Below, piece by piece: positions 55,260 through 64,000 of a stretch of 64,000 bases of DNA. This DNA comes from Iris pallida (lineage: Eukaryota; Streptophyta; Magnoliopsida; Asparagales; Iridaceae). The notes under the pieces are model-generated. The model was not told where the DNA came from. It was given only the letters and a program-made list of their open reading frames with translations, and ran no database searches. The DNA lies in contig JANAVB010004169.1 of assembly GCA_029216955.1 (NCBI GenBank), positions 1-64,000 of the forward strand, written 5' to 3'. The translations under genes were made by a program, and so were the position numbers. The number at the start of each line of letters is the position of its first letter. Position 1 is the stretch's first letter.

Positions 55260-57623
55260 TGTAGAAGCATAGAATTTCACGATCAGAAATCCTATGCGCC
55301 AAATACTACATGCGCCAGGGAGCTCGGACAAAGTACTTTACAAACGACAAATGTAGACATTGAAAGAGGACTTTTATTACATATGAAAGTCTATTATATG
55401 TCTAGAAAAGGTTGTACAAAGGAGAACTTCTATAAAAAGAAAAGACCCTAAGTCTACAGCCAGGAGCGTCGATCATCATGCGCAGCGATCGTCATGCACT
55501 CTTGAACAAGCGCAGCAGCCACCATGCGCTCTCAGTCAGGCGTATCCCAGTACGTGCCCTCAGTCAGGTGCATCCCACCATGCGCCCTCAGCAGGGCGCA
55601 TCCTTTTCAGCACTCAGTTATGTGCATCCTCAGTTATGTGCATCCCTTCAGCAGCCCGGTTATGTGCCACTCTTTCAGCCAGGCTTACCGTCGTCTAAAT
55701 GCTTCGACTAATAAAGCATTTACTGAGCAGAACGAGGGTCGCAATCAACCCTCTAGCTGGAGGAAGAGCTCTCCAAACCAAGGAAGAGAGGAGCACCGCA
55801 AGCCAACCTGTGCCCAGGGAAGGCTTCGAAAGAGCCTCCAAAGACCAAGGGAGATCGCAATTGAAACCGCGGCTAAAGGAGCAGCTTTCAACACAACCGG
55901 AGTGGGCAACACCCACTTCGAAGGAAGAAAGAGCCCCCAAAGCCGCAGTACCGCAATTTCGATCTGCGGCTCTTCCGGAATAACGGAGACGAGGCTCGAA
56001 CATCCCGATCTTTGGATGCAACAGGCACCTTCCGCCTGCCTCGGAAGCCCTCGACCCTAACTTTTGGATGTAACAGTCACCTTCAAGTGCATCAATGAAG
56101 ACATGGCATCACATCTTCACCCTCGGGAGCATCTCGTCAACAGAATGCATTCGAGTAAACAAGTTCATGTCGGAAGAACGTGAGAGAACAAGAAGCAAAC
56201 TCTCTCCATGCCACTATTTATAGGCCGGGCAAATCAAACCCATACGCCAAGTGGATGGCTCTTCCGAATTTCGTGCAATGCATTTGTATTAAATGGATGA
56301 ACCAGACGCTTCGAATTCAGCTAAGTCAAAAACGGCTATTTAAAGCACTCGAAGAACGTAACAGTCGTACCATTAAAGACGTATCACGAAGCGGATGCGC
56401 CAGCCAGACCGCGCATCACACAGACGCGCCCTTCAACATCAAGTGCATCACACAGACGTGCCCTTCAACATCAAGTGCATCACACAGACGCGCCCTTCAG
56501 CACCAAGCGCATCACAGGAGATGCGCCCCCATGCGTCCCCATACGCCTAGTGGAACGCCGATCGATACGCCCACTCAGCTGTCCATCGAATGTCAAAAAC
56601 ATTAAATGCTGGACTGACAGAGTTGGCAGCACGCCTCCCGAAGTCTGAACAGTTGACAGCTTTTTCAGAAGACGAAGCGTCGCCAACGTCAGCATCATCA
56701 TTACTGTCCTCCGATGGCTACTACCACGTGGCCACCCAATCATCTCGCATGTGCCTCTGTAGCCATGCGCCCAAATCTGCATGCGTCTCAAAAGCCACGC
56801 GCCTCAGACTTTTCACTGATCCCTAAAAGACAGAAGAAAAGTCACCATTGAAGCTCTGCATGCGCCTCAAAAGCCATGCGCCCCAGACTTCTCTCTGATC
56901 CCAAAAGACAGGAGTAAAGTCACTACTGAAGCCTCGCATGTTCCTGAAAAGCCATACGCCCCGAATGGTTCGTGACTCCTAAAGGTTATGAGCCAAAGTC
57001 TCCTCATGCGCCCAATCCTAGGCGCATCGTACCAGATCATTCCGCATCAAATCCGAGATCTCCGAGCCATGGGTCGACAACACGTGTCCTTTGACTCAAC
57101 TCACCCAAGATCTCAGCAACAGAAAGATCCTCTTCTTTGCTACATGCCGGCTCACAACAGCAGCATGAAGAATTCAACCCCTCGATCAGGGCATATCGTC
57201 CATGTGCCTCCATCAGCAATCACCACGTGGCATCACCGCGTCCAGGTGCATCCTACATATGTGCGCATGAGCAGCCAGCCTGCAAAGCTTTAAATAGAGG
57301 GATCATTTCCTTCCCACCCACGAACACACACAGAGGAAAACATACATCGACAGACAGAGACTTCGCACCACCAGAGAGGCAGATACAGACACTCAACGTC
57401 TTTCTCCTCTGAGCAAGCTCCAGCACCCAGAGCAATCCAAACCTTCAGAGAACCGATAACCGTCGTCAGATCGTCAATGGAGTCAACGCATTACCACTCG
57501 CTCCATCGGCATAAGGGACCCAGATAAACAAAAATGTACTCCTAGGACTACATCTAAGTCCTATATTGTAACACTGTTCTGTTTGTATTGAAATTTGCAA
57601 TCAAAGAATTTTAATGATAAATA
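55260..57623 (+). repeat. 3' LTR of the Tat element (2364 bp)
   Basis: Starts TGTAGAAGCATAG, ends AATGATAAATA. In the first ~125 bases it differs from the 5' LTR at roughly nine positions, mostly transitions. It carries the same sense and antisense TATA positions. Confidence 0.92.
56209..56227 (-). promoter_or_regulatory. Antisense TATA box in the Tat 3' LTR
   Basis: Same gcctataaatagtgg box as in the 5' LTR. From here transcription would run left, towards the antisense gene about 1.3 kb away. Confidence 0.5.
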
Positions 57624-57628
57624 CTAAG
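57624..57628. repeat. Target site duplication CTAAG, right
   Basis: Matches 38557-38561. Confidence 0.9.
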
Positions 57629-57810
57629 GTTTGTTTCATCCACAAAATTTGTGCACAACAACGTCCTACGGCGATATACTCAGCCTCGATTGTTGATAAT
57701 GTAACAGAATTTTGCTTTGTACTAAACCAAGAGACTAGAGCTTTTCCTAGGAAATGACAAATGCTGCTAGTGCTTTTTTTTATTAACCTTACATCTGGCA
57801 AAATCAGCAT
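57629..57810 (-). pseudogene. Sirevirus RNase H, N-terminal part
   Basis: Encodes LGKALVSWFSTKQNSVTLSTIEAEYIAVGRCCAQILWMKQTL, the conserved start of copia RNase H with the S-T-x-E-A-E-Y box. It ends at the Tat insertion point; the continuation is at 38556. Confidence 0.9.
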
Positions 57811-58735
57811 CGGAATAACCGGTTAGGTCAAACGACGTGGTTTTAGGATACCATAAGCCGACAGAAGAAGTGCCTTTAAGGTATCGAAAGATACGCTTAA
57901 CTGGACACAAATGTGATTCCTTAGGATTAGCTTGAAAACGTGCACATAAGCAAACACTAAACATAATGTCTGGTCGACTAGCAGTTAAATATAGTAAGCT
58001 ACCGATCATACCTCGATACTTATGTATGTCGACAGATTTGCCTTGTTCATCAATATCAAGCTTGGTTGAAGTCGCCATTGGAGTGCTAAGGGGTTTTGCT
58101 GTTTCCATGTCGAACTTCTTCAGTAGATCCTTTGTGTACCTAGCTTGATTTATGAACGTTCCATTGTTGGTTTGTTTGATTTGCAGTCCGAGAAAGAATT
58201 TCAGCTCTCCTATCATGCTCATCTCAAACTCATTCTGTATACACTTTAAGAATTCTTGACAAAGAGATTAATCAGTAGATCCAAAGATAATATCATCTAC
58301 ATAGATTTGAATCAAAAGAATATTATTATTCAAAGACTTTATAAACAAAGTAGTGTCAACCTTTTTCTTTGAAAAACTGTTATCAAGTAGAAAAGTGCTT
58401 AGGCGATCGTACCAAGCATGAGGGGCTTGTTTTAAACCGTACAAAGCTTTCTTCAACTTGAAAACATTGAATCAGTAAAACCGGGTGGTTGAGCTACATA
58501 AACCTCTTCTTTTATAAAACCATTTAAAAATACACTTTTGACATCCATTTGAAATAACTTAAAAGTATGAAAATATGCAAATGCACATAACATGCGAATG
58601 GATTCTAATCTCGCAACTAGGACATAAGTCTCATCGTAGTTGATACCTTCTTCTTGATTATATCCTTGAGCTATGAGTCGAGCCTTATTACGAGTCACTA
58701 AACCATTCTCGTTCAGTTATTTCAGAATACCTATC
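57767..58735 (-). pseudogene. Sirevirus reverse transcriptase
   Basis: Pieces in three frames: KARLIAQGYNQEEGINYDETYVLVARLESIR and QMDVKSVFLNGFIKEEVYVAQPPGF (58698-58453), then KALYGLKQAPHAWYDRL and the catalytic YVDDIIFGS (58456-58268), then ELKFFLGLQIKQ, YTKDLLKKFDM, YRGMIGSLLYLTASRPDI and DADFARCKV (58222-57767). Stops and frameshifts separate them. All main copia RT motifs are present in order. Confidence 0.92.
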
Positions 58736-59778
58736 GGGTGCCAATGACCGAATGATCAATAGGCTTGGGAACAAGTTTCCAAACTTGATTCTGTTTAAAT
58801 TGGTTTATTTCCTCTTGTATAGCATCTATCCAAAAATTATCACTACATGCTTCATCAATATTTTTGGGTTCAAACTGCGAGACAAAAGCAACACAAGAAG
58901 CAATATCTTTATTAGAGGAACGAGTACTTACACCCTTGGTAATCTCACCAATTACCAAGTCCTTTGGATGATCAGCCGTGAACTTTAATCTTTTTGGCAA
59001 ACTCCGAAGGTAGCTGGTTCCTGGATCATGTCTAGGAGGATCAGCTGGTGCTTTGCTGGGTACATTGAGATCTTCGTCATTGTCATTGATTGTCGTTTGA
59101 TTTAGTTCATCAAAGGTGACATTGATTGACTCTTCGATGATCATGGTTCTTTTGTTGAAGACTCTGTATCCTTTACTTTTGCCCACATAACCTAAAAATA
59201 TACCTTCATCGATCTTTTCATCAAACTTTCCCAAATTATCTTTTGTATTAAGAATAAAGTATTTACAACTAAATATTCTAAAATATGAAACTGATGGAAT
59301 TCTATCAAACCATAACTCAAATGGAGTTTTCTTCGATTTGGGTCGAATTAGAACTCTATTGAGAACAAAACAAGCTGTATTGACAGCTTCAGCCCAGAAA
59401 TACTTGGGTAGACTAAACTGGTTTAACATTACTCTGGCCATTTCGGATAGAGTTCTGTTCTTACGTTCCACAACTCCATTTTGTTGTGGAGTCCTAGGGC
59501 AGGAGAATTTCGTGCACAAAATCGTATATGTCACAAAATTGCTCAAACTCCGCATTCTCGAATTCGCCTCCATGATCGCTTCTAATACGAGTGATCATGT
59601 AACCTTTTTCATTCTGTACTTTCTTGCAAAAGGTGACAAATTTTGATAATGCATCATTTTTGCGTGTCAGAAAATATACCCACGTGTATCTAGAATAATC
59701 ATCTACAATTACAAAAGTATATAGCTTACCTCCGAGGCTAGCAACTCTTCTAGGACCAAATAAGTCCATATGTAGCAA
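58731..59778 (-). pseudogene. Sirevirus integrase
   Basis: The core begins HMDLFGPRRVASLGGKLY (first Asp), has RSDHGGEFEN (second Asp) and, after a frameshift near 59530, QQNGVVERKNRTL (Glu). GIFLGYVGKSKGYRVFNKR and a linker to RT (FWIDAIQEEINQF) follow. The DDE triad is intact, but the frame is not. Confidence 0.92.
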
Positions 59779-60027
59779 TTATAGAAGTCTAGTAGTACAT
59801 ACAACGTTTACTGACTTGAAAGTGGATCGAGTAGCTTTGTTCTTTTCACATTGACTGCATACCGAATCCTTCTTGAATGAAATGTTCGGTAAATCACGTA
59901 CTAGCTTCTTCGTGGATAATCTGGAAATAGTATCCATATTTGCATGACCGAGTCTTATATGCCACAAATGACTCTCATCGCTTTTAGCCATTAAATATCT
60001 ACCTGAAATGTTAGTATCTTCCAACAA
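59779..60027 (-). pseudogene. Sirevirus integrase N-terminal zinc domain (GAG_pre-integrase)
   Basis: LWHIRLGHANMDTISRLSTKKLV and CSQCEKNKATRSTF supply the H-H-C-C zinc-binding residues. A stop at 59779 precedes the catalytic core. Confidence 0.88.
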
Positions 60028-60110
60028 ATAGAAAACATATATATTGTCTTCTCTAATACCTTCAAATATAGTACTACCAGTTGAACTATCAATAATAGTA
60101 CATTTATCTT

Positions 60111-60389
60111 TTACAAATTAATACCATAACCGTGATAAGCTATATGGCTTATGCTGAGCAGATTATGTTTTAACTCAGTAACAAGACAAACATCTTTAAT
60201 CACTAGATAGGGAGCTTTACCAATATTACCAATACCGATTATATACCCTTTTAAATTATTGCCGAAGGAGACGTATCCTTCTTTATTCCTCTTCGACAGT
60301 GTTGCGAATAATAAAGCGTCATCGGTCATGTGCCGTAAGCAACCGCTGTCGAGGATCCATTTGCTTCTAGCATGTGAAAGGTATCCCAC
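60111..60389 (-). pseudogene. Sirevirus aspartic protease
   Basis: WILDSGCLRHMTDDALLF contains the DSG active site; GNIGKAPYLVIKDVCLVTELKHNLLSISH is the conserved C-terminal half. The usual SGCSRHMTG wording is altered at two positions. Confidence 0.9.
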
Positions 60390-60922
60390 CTACAAAACAA
60401 TTTACAGATGAAACTCTTGGTACCCATTTCTTGTAGGGTCCTGACTGGTTAGCTTTCGGTATCCATGCATAAATATTTAAATCTACTAACTTTCTGATTC
60501 TACATGCAGAAGATATATGACCAATGAGGCCACAATAATGACATTTAGCATGTTGAGTGTTGAAAGCTGAGTGGTGTGCATGGTTGGTAGGTTTAGGTTT
60601 TCTAGTATAGAAGAAAGCATACCTATTATCCTGTTTGGGCATAACCTTTTTAGGTAAAGGTTTGATAGGGTTCGGTCTGACAGTGTTAGGTTTGGGAATG
60701 TTCCGATTTTTCGGTAAGTGACATGTGTTAGGGTAGGAAGCAGCAGTCTCAGGCTGTTTTCCTAACCTAATTTCCAATCTTTTGGAAGTGTCATATAACT
60801 TAGTATAGTCAGAAGTGAGTGCTTCCATTCTGACTTGTGCACTTTGAAGACTTTTCTTCTCTTTAGAAAGTTCTTTATTCAGTTGGTCAATAACCTTGTC
60901 TTTTTCTTTGGATGACTTGGTA
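60390..60922 (-). pseudogene. Sirevirus Gag C-terminal part with second zinc knuckle
   Basis: A predicted coiled coil (residues before MEALTSDYTKLYDTSKRLE) leads into a basic Pro/Lys-rich segment and CHYCGLIGHISSAC, a CX2CX4HX4C knuckle. The right edge at 60922 is the insertion point of the solo LTR; the frame resumes at 62507. Confidence 0.82.
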
Positions 60923-62506
60923 GTCTCTGTAGGAACCCTAGAGGGGGGTGAATAGGGTCAAGCTAACTAATCAAGCACTTAGCACAAGCTAATTGGCAAT
61001 TTAAAAATATAAGTGCAAGAGAAGAAGCAAACACAATACCGACACCCGATGTATCCTGGTATCCTCCTAAGAGGCAGTCCAGTCCCGGAACTCTCTCCGG
61101 CTTTAATCCACTATTTGAGCAAATAGTTACACACGAGTTTGGATCCGAAGAACTTGCCAACTTCTTACATAAGAGCTTTAATCCGAAGGGCTCTCCGACT
61201 TCAACCGAGAGTTTGGATACGAAGACTCCCCAACTTCAGCCGAGAGTTTGGATACGAAGACTCTCCAACTTCAACCTTTCATAATAGGTTTTGATCTCCT
61301 TATATAATAGGATGAAGATCTCACTTTTCAACTCAATAACTCTAACACAATTTGTAGATGGCAAATGAAGGCTTTGTAGAGTTGTATGTGGATAAGCTTT
61401 GGTGGTTTGGAAATTTTTAGGCTCAAAACATCAACCTTGAATGAAGGGGTTCAAGGCTATTTATAACCAAAGCTTGAAAGAAGCCAAAGGCAACTTTTCA
61501 GTCACGAACCGGCATACCGTCGGTATGATCCGGCATACAGATGGTATACCGGTCTGGGATTGCAACGGCTAGAAATATAGCCGTTGGGATCATTAATGGC
61601 TGGAAATCCGACCGTTGGAAATTCAACATTTCGGAAGCGGTATACCGTCGGTATGGACCGGTATGCCGTCGGTATGCCGGTTTTGTAAGCAGAAACTTTC
61701 TGTGAACAAAAACCGGTATACCGTCGGTATACACCGGTATACCGTCGGTATGCCGTTTTTCCCCAAAAATGATCCTGGGCTTATTTCTGCCCTAGCTTTC
61801 GATTTTTCTATCCATTTCTTGTGTTTACAATAATTCCTAAGACTCATTACAGACTCCAGATATACTTAGACAGGTGCAGGTTTCTTCAGAGTCTTGAATG
61901 ATGATGGCATGGCTTGGCTTCTTCCTTTGATAGGTGCTGGCTTTTTCCCTTGGTGGCAGCTGTCCAAAGATATCCAGTTTGTAAAAAGTGAATACCTTTC
62001 GGGGCAGCGGAACCCTCGGTGTGTGGCTCCAGAGATGTCGTCGGGTGGTTCAGAGAAATCTTGTGGGATCTGTCGTCTTTGGCCCACCATGATTTCTTCA
62101 TTGCATATGTCCACATTGATCTTGTTTATTGCTTTTCTGCATGTACATGTTAGACGAACAAAGCAATATACATAGTAGCAAGTATGATAAGTTAAAGCAC
62201 ATTAGGACTATGCAAAGTTTAAGTATAAGTGCTAAGGTGATGGCATAAATGTTAGTGATATCATAATGATTAAACTTAATTGAATGACCACAATCAAAAA
62301 CATAGTTTTGATTTTGGCAACCCAATTAAATTTAAGATAGATAAGCTCATATCACTAAGATGTAAACCAATGGGCACATATCACCAAAGATATAAGTATA
62401 AGTAGAAATGCTATAGCGATTGTATGAAGATTAGTGATAAAGAAATGCTAAACTTAACATATTAACCATATTCAAAATATGATACAATCATTGGGCCAAC
62501 AGTCTC
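60923..62506 (-). mobile_element. Solo copia LTR with 5-bp TSD (GTCTC)
   Basis: The LTR (60928-62501, 1574 bp) reads on the minus strand TGTTGGCCCAATG ... ggttcctaca. GTCTC flanks it at 60923-60927 and 62502-62506. Its ends resemble the Sirevirus LTRs, so it is from a related family. A minus-strand TATA (ggttataaatagcc, 61448-61461 on plus) has a cluster of ggtataccg-type motifs just upstream (61503-61757). No internal region remains. ORFs inside it are chance frames. Confidence 0.9.
61503..61757 (-). promoter_or_regulatory. GGTATACCG palindrome cluster in the solo LTR
   Basis: About nine copies of ggtataccgtcgg or variants (ggcataccg, ggtatgccg) lie directly upstream of the TATA box in the minus direction. 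Several are perfect GGTATACC palindromes. Confidence 0.65.
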
Positions 62507-63809
62507 GTGTAATAAGAGCTTAATAGAAGAAAGCTCACCAGACTCACTAACATTATCTTTAACCTCAGCTAGTAGGTTGGTAAGTCTTCCTATTTCACCT
62601 TTGTACTATTTGAGTACCTTCTTAGAGGTCTGATATTTGCTACGCAGTTTCCTGTAATCACTTAACAGTTCACTGAAGGCTTCTCCTAATTGCTCAAAGG
62701 TGAAGTCATCATATGTATCAACTATAGGTTCAGAGAGCATCTGATCGGATGCCATCAACATACATTTGCAGCGTCTTCTGATTGTTCATCTTTTGAGTCG
62801 CTGGCTTTACTTTCATGACATATGCTGGTATTGGTATACTTCCGAGATGTTGATCTCTTCAGGTTCCCTTTTTCGTATCTGTTGCTCTTCTTGCTTGTTA
62901 ATGAGTTTGTAGGACAGTCCTTCTTCATGTGTCCTTTTTTCTTGCAGTCGTAGCAGACAGCGTCATCTTGATACCAGCTGTTGCCACCATTGTTCTCTTT
63001 TGTCTTCTTCTCATACCTCAAGAATCTTTTGAATTTTCTTGTAAGGAGTGCTTGATCTTCAGCATCAGATTCACTGTTGTCTGAATCATCTTCTGCAGAT
63101 CTTCTGTGCTGAGCCTTGAAAGCGATCATCTTCGCCTTTGGTGCAGGCTCTTCAAAATCTTGTAGCTCTAGTTCACGAGTGAGTAGATTACCCATGAGTA
63201 CTTCAAGTGTCATGGTAGTGAGGTCGTTTCCTTCAATGATTGTAGTAGCCTTCAGAATCCAGTTCTTTGTAAGTGCTCGCAGGAGTTTGCGAAACTTTTT
63301 ATGGTTACTGTAATCTTTGCCTAGGAAGGACAAAGGATTTACAATATCCAAGAATCTTTCGAACATCTGAGTAACTGTTTCGTTGGGCTTCATCTTGAAC
63401 GCCTCATACTCTTGAGTAAGTCTGCTGACCTTTGATTATTTGACTTTAGTTGTGCCCCCATGTGCGACTTCAAGAAGTTTCCACACTTCATTTGCAGTTG
63501 TGCAGATAGATACCCTGTTAAATTCAGTTCTGTCTAAAGCACAAAATAAAGCGTTAATAGCATGTGCGTCAAGACTGGCCATTTTCTTTTCTTCCTCTGT
63601 ATATTTGTCATGGGGTTTTTCAGTTAAAACTCCATCAATATTTATACGAGATGGCTTTTTATAGCCATCAATAACCACAGACCATAAGTCAAAATCAAGA
63701 GATTTCAGAAAGAAACTCATACGTGTTTTCTAATAAGTGTAGTTTGTGCCGTCAAACAGTGGAGGTCTGTTTGTGGCTTGGCCTTCACTTGTGATTTCAC
63801 TGTTGCCAT
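62507..63809 (-). pseudogene. Sirevirus Gag
   Basis: Opens near ATG 63809 (MATVKSQV); after a frame change it gives a PPLFDGTNY motif, then a TAG where copia Gag usually has the Trp of YWK, then MSFFLKSLDFDLWSVV (63720). The capsid continues at 63393 (MKPNETVTQMFERFLDIVNPLSFLGKDY), with DLTTMTLEVLMGNLLTRELEL and a CYDCKKKGHMKKDC knuckle. It runs through a coiled-coil-like stretch to 62507, where the solo LTR cuts it. Confidence 0.88.
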
Positions 63810-63877
63810 GTGTAAAGCTGTGATCGATATAAAATTGAATATAACTGCTGTTTTACCTTGCTTTACCTGTATAACCC

Positions 63878-63889
63878 GCTCTGATACCA
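63878..63889 (-). other. tRNA-Met primer-binding site of the Sirevirus-like element
   Basis: The minus strand reads tggtatcagagc, a perfect 12-base initiator tRNA-Met site, two bases after the LTR end. Confidence 0.92.
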
Positions 63890-63891
63890 AT

Positions 63892-64000
63892 TATAGGAAC
63901 GAAATCGTAACGCAGAATACTCTAGAGGGGGGTGAATAGAGTAGGCAGCGGAATATTGCTAATTAAAAACTTGTTAGCAGTTAGATCACAGATAAAATAA
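63892..64000 (-). repeat. 5' LTR of the Sirevirus-like element, partial
   Basis: The 109 visible bases match 34765-34873 with about five differences; its end reads TATAGGAAC on plus where the left LTR has TGTAGGAAC. It continues beyond the window. Confidence 0.9.

Larger units (their letters stand above)
38562..57623 (+). mobile_element. Full-length Tat-lineage Ty3/gypsy element (19,062 bp)
   Basis: LTRs of 2363 and 2364 bp, flanking CTAAG duplications, a tRNA-Arg-type primer site, gag, protease, RT, RNase H, a second RNase H, integrase, a repeat-bearing spacer, an antisense plant-mobile-domain gene, a 45-bp minisatellite and a polypurine tract. Dual RNase H and an antisense extra ORF before the 3' LTR are traits of the Tat lineage (Ogre, Retand, Grande). 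Structure is complete but coding frames carry many stops, so it is not autonomous now. Confidence 0.92.
34765..64000 (-). mobile_element. Sirevirus-like Ty1/copia element, minus strand, with two nested insertions
   Basis: Read from the right: 5' LTR (starts beyond 64000, ends 63892), tRNA-Met primer site, gag with zinc knuckle, [solo LTR 60928-62501], second zinc knuckle, protease, integrase, RT, first part of RNase H, [Tat element 38562-57623], rest of RNase H, conserved spacer, ORF3, polypurine tracts, 3' LTR (35847-34765). The visible 109 bases of the right LTR differ from the left LTR at about five positions. Protease-integrase-RT order and wording (SGCxRHMT, HLxHxRLGH, YVDDIIFGS) place it in copia, Sirevirus (Maximus/SIRE) lineage. 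All ORFs are broken. Confidence 0.85.

Overview
The window is nuclear DNA of a flowering plant with a large, transposon-rich genome. Evidence: a two-exon nuclear gene for a chloroplast protein with a transit peptide and canonical GT-AG splicing, plus nested LTR retrotransposons of plant lineages (Tekay-like chromovirus, Tat, Sirevirus, another copia lineage), a LINE remnant and hAT-like MITEs. I cannot name the species.

Layout. 1-714: AT-rich, nothing recognised. 715-6933: a non-autonomous LTR element with two ~2.02 kb direct repeats around a leader and a gag-like ORF with a zinc knuckle. 6934-11450: a truncated minus-strand Tekay/Del-type gypsy element (RT, protease, gag, PBS, LTR). 11451-14583: the 3' part of a plus-strand Sirevirus-like copia element (extra ORF and 3' LTR). 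14584-17200: a decayed minus-strand plant-mobile-domain gene and a palindrome-rich intron-like stretch. 17547-26125: the one clear host gene, a YceD/DUF177 homologue, with a 7.6 kb intron holding copia remnants and two MITEs. 26732-27076: a probable SURP-domain exon. 27077-29557: palindromic array and LINE remnant. 29558-34764: an LTR related to the 715-6933 family, a solo LTR with TSD, and a hAT-like element with a perfect 8-bp TSD.

34765-64000 (runs off the right edge): one minus-strand Sirevirus-like element. A 19,062-bp Tat gypsy element (38562-57623, TSD ctaag) splits its RNase H and a solo copia LTR (60928-62501, TSD gtctc) splits its gag. Downstream of pol it carries the same extra ORF family as the copy at 11.9-13.1 kb. 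The Tat element carries gag-pol on the plus strand and, before its 3' LTR, an antisense multi-exon plant-mobile-domain gene with its own TATA box.

Every retroelement coding region seen is broken by stops or frameshifts. The main unusual items are the extra ORFs, their internal promoters, a conserved hairpin block between pol and the Sirevirus extra ORF, and promoter motifs shared between LTRs and internal promoters. All family assignments come from reading motifs by eye; no database search was possible.
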